DNA of 19,980 nt from JACPLA01 sp035291905 (GTDB lineage Bacteria > Bacteroidota > Ignavibacteria > UBA10030): NCBI GenBank assembly GCA_035291905.1, contig DATDRF010000010.1, positions 1-19,980 of the forward strand, given 5' to 3'. Shown in pieces: positions 13,605-19,980 of this stretch. The position numbers and the translations under genes are program-made. The notes under the pieces are model-generated. The model had not been told where the DNA came from and made no database searches. It worked only from the letters and a program-made list of their open reading frames with translations. The first letter of the stretch is position 1, and each line of letters opens with the position of its first letter.

Positions 13605-14924
13605 ATGAAACATTATCTGGCCATCATGGGCAGCATGGTTCTACTGCTCTTGACAACAATCCCAGCGTTTTCTCAGGATGATTCCCGTGAACGAGAACGC
13701 AACGAGATTCTGAAACAACTTACAGACCTTAGGGCGGTTATCGACAGCCTCAAGGCCCTGAATAATCAGGATGAATCGATAGAATCCCTCGAGGAGCGGA
13801 TGGAAAAGAGATTCACCGATCTTGAAAACAAGATCAACAACGCGGTGCGCGGAACATCCCCAATCATTTTCAATCCGCGAACAACCGCATTCATCAACTT
13901 CGCGGCAAGGGGCGACAACAAAACAGCGTTCAATGAAGACGGCTCGGTCGAAATCAGCAACAGGCCATTTCTCAGAAGCACAGAACTGGATTTCAGAGCA
14001 CCCGTGGATCCTTATGCCGAAGCCGTTGCGATCCTGTCGGTCGAAGATGAAGCCGGACAAGGATTCGCTCTAGATCCGGAAGAGGTCTACGGGTTGATCA
14101 AACGACTTCCGCTTCTCGAGAGTGCCCCCATGGGAATGAAACTCAAAGTCGGAAAATTTCGAGCGCCCTTCGGCGTAAGCAACCGCCTGCATCTCCATGA
14201 TCTTCCCTGGACAACGCGTCCGCTCGTCATTTCCAAACTCCTTGGGACCGAACACGGAGATTTCTTCGAAAGCGGCTTCAATCCAATAGGGGCTGATTTT
14301 GATTTCTTTCTGCCCAATCCCATTCCGTACACGACTCTCGAAATGAATATCGATATCGTGAAATCCGGAGATCTGGGGATGTCGGGGGGTGTGGGGGGGA
14401 GGCAGCCTGCCTGGCTGGCCCATCTCACTCTTTCGGCCGATCTAATGAATGAGCACATCGTCATTCTCGGAGCAAGCGGCTATGCCGAGCGAGGCCGTCC
14501 TTCGGTGAGTCTCTTGGGATTGGATGCCACCTACAAGTGGGCGCCGTCGGAACAACGTTCTTCGCGGTCAGCGGTAGTGGGAGGAGAGATCTTCTGGGGA
14601 AGGAGAACCGCCATCGATTCTCTCCAGGCAGAACAGGTCGTCCGGCCCCGAGGATGGTATGGGTTCGCCCAGGTGCAGCTTTCCTATTGGCTCTACCTGG
14701 GAATTCGGTATGATTGGGCGCAGGATCCGCTTGAGTCTCTTCCCGTGACCCGTTCGCTTGCTGCTTATGCAAGTTACTATACAACCGAATTTTTAAGGTT
14801 TCGAATCGGATACGAGCATCGCACTTCAGACAACGATGTGGTCAATGGGCTGAACACTGCCGTGCTCGAAATCAATTTCGTGTTTGGATCTCATCCGACT
14901 GAACCCTATTGGGTCAATCGATAA
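13605..14924 (+). CDS. Outer-membrane porin-like protein with N-terminal coiled coil
   Basis: The 439-residue protein has a clear signal peptide (residues 1-23, hydrophobic core VLLLLTT, cleavage near AFS-Q). A charged coiled coil follows (about 27-82, with repeated ERNEILKQL, DSLKAL and SLEERMEKRFTDLENK). The rest (about 95-439) is made of alternating short beta strands and Gly/aromatic turns, such as MGMKLKVGKFRAPFG, YGFAQVQLSYWLYLGIRYDW and FRIGYEHR, typical of a beta-barrel. It lies between the Cys-rich small protein and ZnuA, so a metal-permeable or metal-regulated porin is the likely role. There is no TonB-dependent receptor plug domain. I cannot name the exact family. A G-rich stretch (14375-14402) occurs within the gene. 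Confidence 0.72.
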   Translation: MKHYLAIMGSMVLLLLTTIPAFSQDDSRERERNEILKQLTDLRAVIDSLKALNNQDESIESLEERMEKRFTDLENKINNAVRGTSPIIFNPRTTAFINFAARGDNKTAFNEDGSVEISNRPFLRSTELDFRAPVDPYAEAVAILSVEDEAGQGFALDPEEVYGLIKRLPLLESAPMGMKLKVGKFRAPFGVSNRLHLHDLPWTTRPLVISKLLGTEHGDFFESGFNPIGADFDFFLPNPIPYTTLEMNIDIVKSGDLGMSGGVGGRQPAWLAHLTLSADLMNEHIVILGASGYAERGRPSVSLLGLDATYKWAPSEQRSSRSAVVGGEIFWGRRTAIDSLQAEQVVRPRGWYGFAQVQLSYWLYLGIRYDWAQDPLESLPVTRSLAAYASYYTTEFLRFRIGYEHRTSDNDVVNGLNTAVLEINFVFGSHPTEPYWVNR

Positions 14925-14936
14925 CCGGAGAAAGAA

Positions 14937-15962
14937 ATGAAACGGATCTGTCATATCTGGCTGGTTCTTGTTCTTACGGCATATTTCAATGCAGCGTATG
15001 CTCAGGAGAAGTTGAAGGTGGTCACAACTCTCAATTATCTGGGCATGATTACCAAAGAGGTCGGTGGAGAGCATGTTGACGTTGTTGTCTTGGCAAATCC
15101 GAAACAGGATCCACACTATGTAACCCCGACTCCTCGAATGAATGAAACGACCCGGGGAGCGAATCTTTTCATCGAAAACGGGCTTTCGCTGGATCTCTGG
15201 GCGAAGAACGTGCTCGATGCATCGGGGAATCCTGAAATTCAACCGGGAAATCCCGGCCACCTGGTGGCAACGATCAACGTTCCTGTGAGAGAGCTCCCCA
15301 CGGAGATTTCGCGGTCGTGGGGCGATATTCATCCGCAGGGAAATCCGCACATTTGGCTTGATCCGCTGAATGTGAAGATCGTAGCTGACAATATTGCCGG
15401 ACGGCTTTCGAAACTCGATCCTGTTCACGCAAAAGACTATGCGCGGGGAAGCGAGCAATTCAGAAGTCGGATTGACAAAGCAATGTTCGGCGAAGCTCTC
15501 CTCAAGGCGATCGGGTCAAAGGCCGGAGAAATACTTACCCGGAAGATGAATAACGATCAACTCGAAGACTGGCTGAAATCGAAGAACCTCCTTTCAAAGC
15601 TCGGCGGATGGGTAGCGGCAATTCAACCGATCAAAGGTTCAAAGATTGTGACATACCACAAAACATATGTGTACTTTGCAGACCGGTTTGGCTTTAAGAT
15701 CGTGGGTGAACTCGAGGAGAAACCGGGAATCCCGCCGCCCCCGCAAAGGCGGGATGAGATCGTAGAGGAGATGCGTCGCCAGAATGTGAAGGTCATTTTG
15801 AACGACAATTTCTATTCACGCGAAGCTTCCGAATACGTCGCGTCCAAGACAAATGCGAAAGTGATCATCACCTACATCGATGTCAATGGCACGGAAGAAA
15901 TCGATAGTTACGAAAAGCTCATCCAGTATCTCATTGAGAATCTCACCGTTGCGTTACGATAA
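14937..15962 (+). CDS. ZnuA-like metal-binding protein of an ABC importer
   Basis: The 341-residue cluster A-I solute-binding protein captures Zn(II) or Mn(II) in the periplasm. A signal peptide (1-22, cleavage near AYA-Q) lacks a lipobox Cys. Likely metal ligands are His60 (DPHYVTP), His138 (GNPHIWLDP), His241 (TYHKTYVYFADRFGF) and Asp315 (TYIDVNGTEE); three His plus Asp favours zinc over manganese. The region about 180-235, between the second and third ligands, looks longer and more helical than in E. coli ZnuA, and the His-rich loop of ZnuA is absent. The ATG follows the porin stop by 12 bases, with GGAGAAAG just upstream. The permease gene follows after 16 bases. Zn versus Mn specificity is inferred from the ligand set. 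Confidence 0.9.
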   Translation: MKRICHIWLVLVLTAYFNAAYAQEKLKVVTTLNYLGMITKEVGGEHVDVVVLANPKQDPHYVTPTPRMNETTRGANLFIENGLSLDLWAKNVLDASGNPEIQPGNPGHLVATINVPVRELPTEISRSWGDIHPQGNPHIWLDPLNVKIVADNIAGRLSKLDPVHAKDYARGSEQFRSRIDKAMFGEALLKAIGSKAGEILTRKMNNDQLEDWLKSKNLLSKLGGWVAAIQPIKGSKIVTYHKTYVYFADRFGFKIVGELEEKPGIPPPPQRRDEIVEEMRRQNVKVILNDNFYSREASEYVASKTNAKVIITYIDVNGTEEIDSYEKLIQYLIENLTVALR

Positions 15963-15978
15963 GGCGGGTTGACGTAAT

Positions 15979-17508
15979 ATGGAACAGGTTTTCTATCTCC
16001 CTTCTTCAATGTTCTGGCCGCTCGCAGCATGCCTCGTCCTGACGGGTATCCACGTGTATTTGGGAGTACACGTCATCGCGCGCAAAGTGATCTTTGTCGA
16101 CCTGGCCCTCGCACAAATTGCGGCACTGGGGACTGTTATCGGTGTCCTGTTGGGTTACGAGGTCGGCAAGGATACAACTGCTCTCTATCTCTATTCCCTG
16201 GCATTCACGATTTTTGGAGCATTCATTTTCTCCATCACGAAAATGAAGACCGAGAAAGTGCCGCACGAGGCAATAATCGGCATCGTGTATGCTGTGACAT
16301 TTGCATCGACAATGCTCGTAATCTCGAGGAGCCCGCTCGGCCCTCAGGAGCTTGACCATATCATTAAAGGGGAACTCCTCTGGGTCCAGGGGCCCACGGT
16401 CATCAAGACTGCATTGATCTATGCTGCCGTTGGGATCTTTCATTTCCTATTTCGAAAGAAGTTCATGGCAATCTCTTCCGATCCGGTGAAAGCCGAACAG
16501 GAGGGGACGAATGTCCGTCTGTGGGACTTCCTTTTCTACATGTCGTTCGGTTTTGTCATTACGAGTTCTGTTGCGATAGCCGGAGTTTTCCTTGTCTTCA
16601 GTTATCTGGTGATTCCGTCGGTGAGTGCCATGCTCCTCTCCGACAAGCTTGGCACCCGGCTGGCAATTGGCTGGATCGGCGGTTCTCTTTGCAGTCTGAT
16701 CGGCGTCAAGCTCTCGTGGGACACGGGTCTTCCCACGAGTCCCCTTGTCGTGTGCGTCCTTGCCGCGGCCCTTCTGGCCAGCGGACTGTACTATTTCGTG
16801 AAGACGACAGAGAGCAAGACCATCGTGATCAGGAACGTGCTGACTTCAGCCGGTGTGGTGGGTCTTTTCATCATTGGTGTTCTGTTATTTCGAAAGGGTG
16901 AAGAGGACCCGTTGGAGCACAATCTTCACCTTCTCGAAAGTCAACTGACAACCGATCGGGTGACGGCCATAGCCAATCTCAAGTTGTTTCCACAGGAAAG
17001 GGAGCAGTGGGTGCCCCTTCTGGTGGAACGACTGCGCGATCAGGATGCAGAGGTCCGTCGGGCCAGCATCTCCGTGCTTGCAGAAATGGGCGACACGTCG
17101 TTTCTTCCCCTCGTTCCTGCGCTGATCAAAGATGAGTCGGATGCAGTACGACAGGCCGCCGTAAGCGCCGTGAGGATCATTGGAGCCGGTACAACGAGCC
17201 CGGAGTTACTAAAAGCCGCAGAGAACGAGGAAGACCCCGAAATCAGGCTTTCCTTGCTTCGGACCGCGGTCGAACTCGGGAATGTGAAGGGGCTTGTGGA
17301 TCTTGGTCGAGTGGTCGAAGAGGGGGGGATCTTCGCAGACGAGGCTTTTGACGCGCTCAAAGGGCACCTGGAGTTGTCTTTCAGGAAGGATGAGACAAAG
17401 GAACTGGTTACGTGGATTGCCCAACATGAATCAGAATTGACCTGGAATCCGACGACACAGACGTTTACAGTCAAAAGCGGCTCGTGGAGAGCGAAAGCAC
17501 ACTTTTAA
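15979..17508 (+). CDS. ABC-3 family metal permease fused to a C-terminal HEAT-repeat domain
   Basis: Residues about 1-275 form a ZnuB/MntB-type ABC-3 permease with many transmembrane segments and the family motif DLALAQIAALG (41-51). An additional hydrophobic segment (about 285-304, VLTSAGVVGLFIIGVLLF) leads into a hydrophilic tail (about 310-509). Within the tail, about 320-485 reads as HEAT/PBS-lyase-like repeats, clearest at VPLLVERLRDQDAEVRRASI, SVLAEMGD, and LVPALIKDESDAVRQAAVSA. ZnuB-type permeases usually end after the permease domain at about 260-300 residues, so the tail nearly doubles the protein. HEAT repeats usually bind proteins. One reading frame covers the whole product, so it is not two genes. 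No ATPase gene adjoins it. Zinc transport is inferred from the ZnuA-like neighbour. Confidence 0.88.
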   Translation: MEQVFYLPSSMFWPLAACLVLTGIHVYLGVHVIARKVIFVDLALAQIAALGTVIGVLLGYEVGKDTTALYLYSLAFTIFGAFIFSITKMKTEKVPHEAIIGIVYAVTFASTMLVISRSPLGPQELDHIIKGELLWVQGPTVIKTALIYAAVGIFHFLFRKKFMAISSDPVKAEQEGTNVRLWDFLFYMSFGFVITSSVAIAGVFLVFSYLVIPSVSAMLLSDKLGTRLAIGWIGGSLCSLIGVKLSWDTGLPTSPLVVCVLAAALLASGLYYFVKTTESKTIVIRNVLTSAGVVGLFIIGVLLFRKGEEDPLEHNLHLLESQLTTDRVTAIANLKLFPQEREQWVPLLVERLRDQDAEVRRASISVLAEMGDTSFLPLVPALIKDESDAVRQAAVSAVRIIGAGTTSPELLKAAENEEDPEIRLSLLRTAVELGNVKGLVDLGRVVEEGGIFADEAFDALKGHLELSFRKDETKELVTWIAQHESELTWNPTTQTFTVKSGSWRAKAHF

Positions 17509-17519
17509 CGGAGAAGGGC

Positions 17520-18188
17520 ATGAAAGGAAAAAATGCGATCGTGACCGGGGGAACGGGCGGAGTCGGCTCCGTCATTGTCCAGCGATTGATGGATGAGGGG
17601 GTCAGAGTCATTGCGACGGTCACCAGAGACGCCGAAAGCCTGGTTCGCGGGGCGATTCCTGCAAAGGCAGATGTGACCAATGAACGGGATGTCGAAAACC
17701 TTTTTACAATGGCGAAGAAGGAATTCGGTTCGGTGGAAATAGTGGTCAATACCGTTGGCGGGTATCTTGAACAGAAACCCGTTGCAGAAGTGAGCCTCGA
17801 CGAATGGGAAACGATGATGGGGAAGAACCTGAGGTCCGCATTTCTGTGTACACGCTCTGCCCTTCGTACGATGAAAGGACAAAGCTACGGGCGTATCGTT
17901 AATTTCTCCGCGCGAATCGGATTGCGACCAACGGCGGGGAGGGCCCCGTACGCGGTCTCAAAGGCGGGTGTCTCACTCTTGACTGAAATTGCATCCATGG
18001 AAATGCAGGGAAGCGGCATTACCGTCAATGCGATCGCGCCGGGAATCATTGCTACTTTGGCAAACAGGAAATCGATGCCTGACGCCGACATGCGCACATG
18101 GGTTTCGCCGGAGAGCATTGCCGATCTTATTTGCTGGCTTTGTTCGGAACACGGGTCAGCCGTTACCGGAACCACGCTGAAGGCTTAA
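17520..18188 (+). CDS. Short-chain dehydrogenase/reductase (SDR) family protein
   Basis: The 222-residue Rossmann-fold oxidoreductase has the cofactor motif TGGTGGVG (9-16), Asp51 of the adenine-pocket DVT, NTVGG (77-81, in place of the usual NNAG) and the catalytic set Asn104, Ser130 (NFSARIG), Tyr144 and Lys148 (YAVSKAG). It ends at VTGTTLKA, a little shorter than the usual 245-250 residues. The substrate cannot be told from the sequence. The ATG at 17520 follows the permease stop by 11 bases and has GGAGAAGGG upstream, so it belongs to the same transcript; an in-frame GTG at 17484 lies within the permease gene. Its link to metal uptake is not obvious and may be only positional. Confidence 0.9.
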   Translation: MKGKNAIVTGGTGGVGSVIVQRLMDEGVRVIATVTRDAESLVRGAIPAKADVTNERDVENLFTMAKKEFGSVEIVVNTVGGYLEQKPVAEVSLDEWETMMGKNLRSAFLCTRSALRTMKGQSYGRIVNFSARIGLRPTAGRAPYAVSKAGVSLLTEIASMEMQGSGITVNAIAPGIIATLANRKSMPDADMRTWVSPESIADLICWLCSEHGSAVTGTTLKA

Positions 18189-18218
18189 TGGCCCGCTCCA
18201 CGAAGGGGAGGAATGATG

Positions 18219-18247
18219 TTGACTTTCAGGGGTTGTTTTGATATTAT
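18219..18247 (+). promoter_or_regulatory. Promoter for the exbB-exbD-exbD operon
   Basis: TTGACT (18219-18224), a 17-base spacer and TATTAT (18242-18247) closely match the sigma-70 consensus. The expected start near 18254 gives about 57 bases of leader ending in AGGAGG (18296-18301), nine bases before the exbB ATG. Confidence 0.6.
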
Positions 18248-18310
18248 TCTTTTCATTTTTCCCCGGTTATCCACCGTAATTCTAATTTTCTTTTCAGGAG
18301 GAACACTGTA

Positions 18311-19027
18311 ATGGATATCGTTGGCTTTCTAACGTTCTTATTCCAGCAAGCGGCGAGTGATGGGGGCGGAATGCTCAACTGGTTGCAGGAGAAGTATGTT
18401 GACGGCGGTTTCTTCATGCATCCTATCCTTGGTACCATGATCGTCGGTCTGGCTTTTTGCATTGAGCGTCTATGGACACTCAACCGTGCAACCGGGGATA
18501 CCAAGAAATTCCTGGTCGGTGTGAAGACAGCACTCGATCAAGGCGGCATACCTGCTGCGCTTGAAGTATGTCAGAATTATCGCGGTTCTATTGCGAGTGT
18601 GTTTCAGGCAGGTCTGTTGCGGGCCGAGGAAGGCATCGAGGCGGCAGAAAAGGCGATTATCAGCTACGGCGGCATTGAAATGGCTTTTCTGGAAAAGGGA
18701 CTGGTTTGGATCTCTCTCGCGATTTCACTGGCTCCGCTACTCGGATTCACGGGTACTGTGCAAGGCATGATCGAGGCCTTTGATGCTATCAAGGAAGCAA
18801 AGAACATTTCTCCGGAGGTTGTCGCCGGCGGTATTTCCGTTGCTCTGTTGACGACGCTCTTCGGACTTGTCGTGGCAATGATTCTTCAGGTTTTCTATAA
18901 TTTCTTCGTTTCAAGGATCGATCGTCTTGTCATCGACATGGAAGAAAGCTCCATCGAGCTGATTGATTCGCTGGTCCTCCTCAAGGCCGGCAAGAAAATC
19001 GGCGAACGCGGCGAGAAGAAAAAATAG
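18311..19027 (+). CDS. exbB: MotA/TolQ/ExbB proton-channel family protein
   Basis: ExbB/TolQ proteins form the inner-membrane proton channel that energises TonB or Tol systems. The 238-residue protein has three transmembrane regions (about 36-55, 126-150 and 165-195), a cytoplasmic helical loop between the first and second, and the family signature LAPLLGFTGTVQGMIEAF (about 140-157), followed by GGISVALLTTLFGLVVAM (about 173-190). The C-terminus is strongly basic. AGGAGG nine bases upstream fixes the start. Two ExbD genes follow directly, which points to ExbB of a TonB system rather than MotA or TolQ. The N-terminal stretch (residues 1-30) is longer than in E. coli ExbB. Confidence 0.93.
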   Translation: MDIVGFLTFLFQQAASDGGGMLNWLQEKYVDGGFFMHPILGTMIVGLAFCIERLWTLNRATGDTKKFLVGVKTALDQGGIPAALEVCQNYRGSIASVFQAGLLRAEEGIEAAEKAIISYGGIEMAFLEKGLVWISLAISLAPLLGFTGTVQGMIEAFDAIKEAKNISPEVVAGGISVALLTTLFGLVVAMILQVFYNFFVSRIDRLVIDMEESSIELIDSLVLLKAGKKIGERGEKKK

Positions 19028-19049
19028 CTTGACTGAAAGGTGCTAGATC

Positions 19050-19556
19050 ATGCTTAAGAAGCGTGCCGACAGGGAAGTCGCAATCCAGACAAGTTCAATG
19101 GCGGATATATCGTTCCTTCTGCTTCTCTTCTTTCTCGTCACAACGACCATTGACGTGGATACCGGAATCGGCCTCGTGCTTCCACCGCCTGTGGAAGACA
19201 CTGAGGTTGTTAAGGTCAAGGACGAGAACATCATCAAGGTATTGGTGAATGCGACGGGCGATGTACTGCTGAATGAAGAATTGACTTCCCTTCCTCAGAT
19301 CCATGAGATTGTGGCAGCCAAGCTGAGGGAGAACAGGAAGATGATCGTCTCGATCAAGACAGACCGCAACACCGCGTACCGCCTGTATATTTCCGCTCTT
19401 GATGAGATCAAGCAGGCATACAACATCCTGCGCGAGGAATACGCCATGCAGACCTTTGGCGCTCCTCTCAACCAGCTCACGAAAACGCAACTAGACGACG
19501 TGCGCGAAAAGGTCAAACAGAGCATCTCAATAGCCGAACCCGAGCGAACGCGATAG
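19050..19556 (+). CDS. exbD: ExbD/TolR family protein, first copy
   Basis: The 168-residue protein has a short cytoplasmic start, one transmembrane helix (about 19-37, SSMADISFLLLLFFLVTTT) and a periplasmic domain. Asp19 at the beginning of the helix corresponds to the proton-carrying Asp25 of E. coli ExbD. The periplasmic part includes LVLPPP, IIKVLVNATGDVLLNEE and a C-terminal helix-rich tail. With ExbB it forms the force-generating complex for TonB. Its C-terminal tail (about 110-168, including AYNILREEYAMQTFGAPLNQ) is longer than the second copy's. The gene starts 22 bases after exbB and ends 7 bases before the second exbD. Confidence 0.92.
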   Translation: MLKKRADREVAIQTSSMADISFLLLLFFLVTTTIDVDTGIGLVLPPPVEDTEVVKVKDENIIKVLVNATGDVLLNEELTSLPQIHEIVAAKLRENRKMIVSIKTDRNTAYRLYISALDEIKQAYNILREEYAMQTFGAPLNQLTKTQLDDVREKVKQSISIAEPERTR

Positions 19557-19563
19557 GAATGAC

Positions 19564-19977
19564 ATGAAATTCAAGAAGAAAGCTGCGGCGACCAAACAGA
19601 GCATTCCGACATCCTCACTCCCCGACATCATCTTCATGCTGCTGATCTTCTTCATGGTAACGACGGTTTTGCGTGAATTTGACATTCAGGTGTCGTACAC
19701 CTTGCCGTCTGCTGTGCAGATCGAAAAGATCGACAACAAACGCATTGTAACCTACATCTGGGTCGGTCGTGATGGTCGAGTCCAAATTGACGATAATATC
19801 GTCCTCATCCCGGAAATTCAGTCCATTGCGGCAAAAAAGCGCCGCGAAATACCCCAGGTGATTATCTCGCTTCGCGTTGACGAAGGATCACGCATGGGAA
19901 TCGTAACCGACATTCAACAACAGCTTCGAAAGGGCGATGCCCTACGTATCAACTACTCGGCCCTCCAGAAGCTCTGA
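19564..19977 (+). CDS. exbD: ExbD/TolR family protein, second copy
   Basis: The 137-residue protein repeats the ExbD plan: a basic N-terminus (MKFKKKAAATK), a transmembrane helix (about 18-36, SSLPDIIFMLLIFFMVTT) with the proton-path Asp21, and a short periplasmic domain with VTYIWVGRDGRVQIDD and PQVIISLRVDEGS. It is complete, ending with TGA at 19975-19977. Tandem, diverged exbD genes after exbB are common in Bacteroidota-like genomes, where tonB usually follows; that gene would lie just outside this window. Confidence 0.92.
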   Translation: MKFKKKAAATKQSIPTSSLPDIIFMLLIFFMVTTVLREFDIQVSYTLPSAVQIEKIDNKRIVTYIWVGRDGRVQIDDNIVLIPEIQSIAAKKRREIPQVIISLRVDEGSRMGIVTDIQQQLRKGDALRINYSALQKL

Positions 19978-19980
19978 CAA

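Noticed and set aside
14826..15458. 210-codon ORF on the - strand
   Set aside because: It is antisense to the porin and ZnuA-like genes, both of which carry signal peptides and family motifs.
1..19980. CRISPR arrays, tRNA/rRNA genes, insertion sequences, phage or toxin-antitoxin genes
   Set aside because: I saw no regularly spaced repeats, transposase motifs, terminal inverted repeats or RNA gene signatures; gene content and codon use look uniform and chromosomal.

Overview
The window reads as a chromosomal segment of a Gram-negative bacterium. Outer-membrane, periplasmic and TonB-energising proteins are present, GC content is moderate, and genes are tightly packed and often start with GTG. 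Tandem exbD genes behind exbB, a PD40 (TolB-like) repeat protein, a PDZ-bearing M28 peptidase and a promoter that fits both the sigma-70 consensus and the Bacteroidota TAnnTTTG element suggest the FCB group (Bacteroidota/Ignavibacteriota-like). That placement is inference from gene style, not a phylogenetic result. I see no rRNA, tRNA, CRISPR array, insertion sequence or phage gene.

Layout. 1-119 (-): 5' end of a gene leaving the window, divergent from the next operon. 238-2867 (+): membrane-anchored protein with three PASTA domains, ribulose-phosphate 3-epimerase and N-acetylglucosamine-6-phosphate deacetylase, closed by a terminator. 3046-4973 (+): Lrp/AsnC regulator and type I glutamine synthetase, with a strong promoter in front and a strong terminator behind. 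5082-8267 (+): enoyl-CoA hydratase family protein, adenine phosphoribosyltransferase, Bcp-type peroxiredoxin and tryptophanase, with start/stop overlaps at two of the three junctions. 8340-9766 (+): zinc-ribbon/Yip1-like membrane protein, minimal zincin metallopeptidase and a small monooxygenase-like protein, ending in a terminator shared with the convergent operon. 9838-12707 (-): PD40 repeat protein followed by a secreted M28 peptidase with PDZ domain, possibly preceded by a 44-residue ORF. 13150-18188 (+): apparent metal-uptake locus with a Cys/His-rich exported small protein, a coiled-coil plus beta-barrel outer-membrane protein, a ZnuA-like binding protein, an ABC-3 permease fused to a HEAT-repeat tail, and an SDR oxidoreductase. 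18311-19977 (+): exbB-exbD-exbD, probably followed by tonB outside the window.

Most of the window is housekeeping metabolism. The part most worth a second look is 13150-17508. Its porin, binding protein and permease form an envelope-spanning Zn/Mn import route. However, no ABC ATPase is encoded anywhere in the window, the permease has an unusual C-terminal HEAT-repeat extension, and the operon starts with a small Cys-rich exported protein. The ExbB/ExbD genes downstream have their own promoter and would energise TonB-dependent outer-membrane transport in general.
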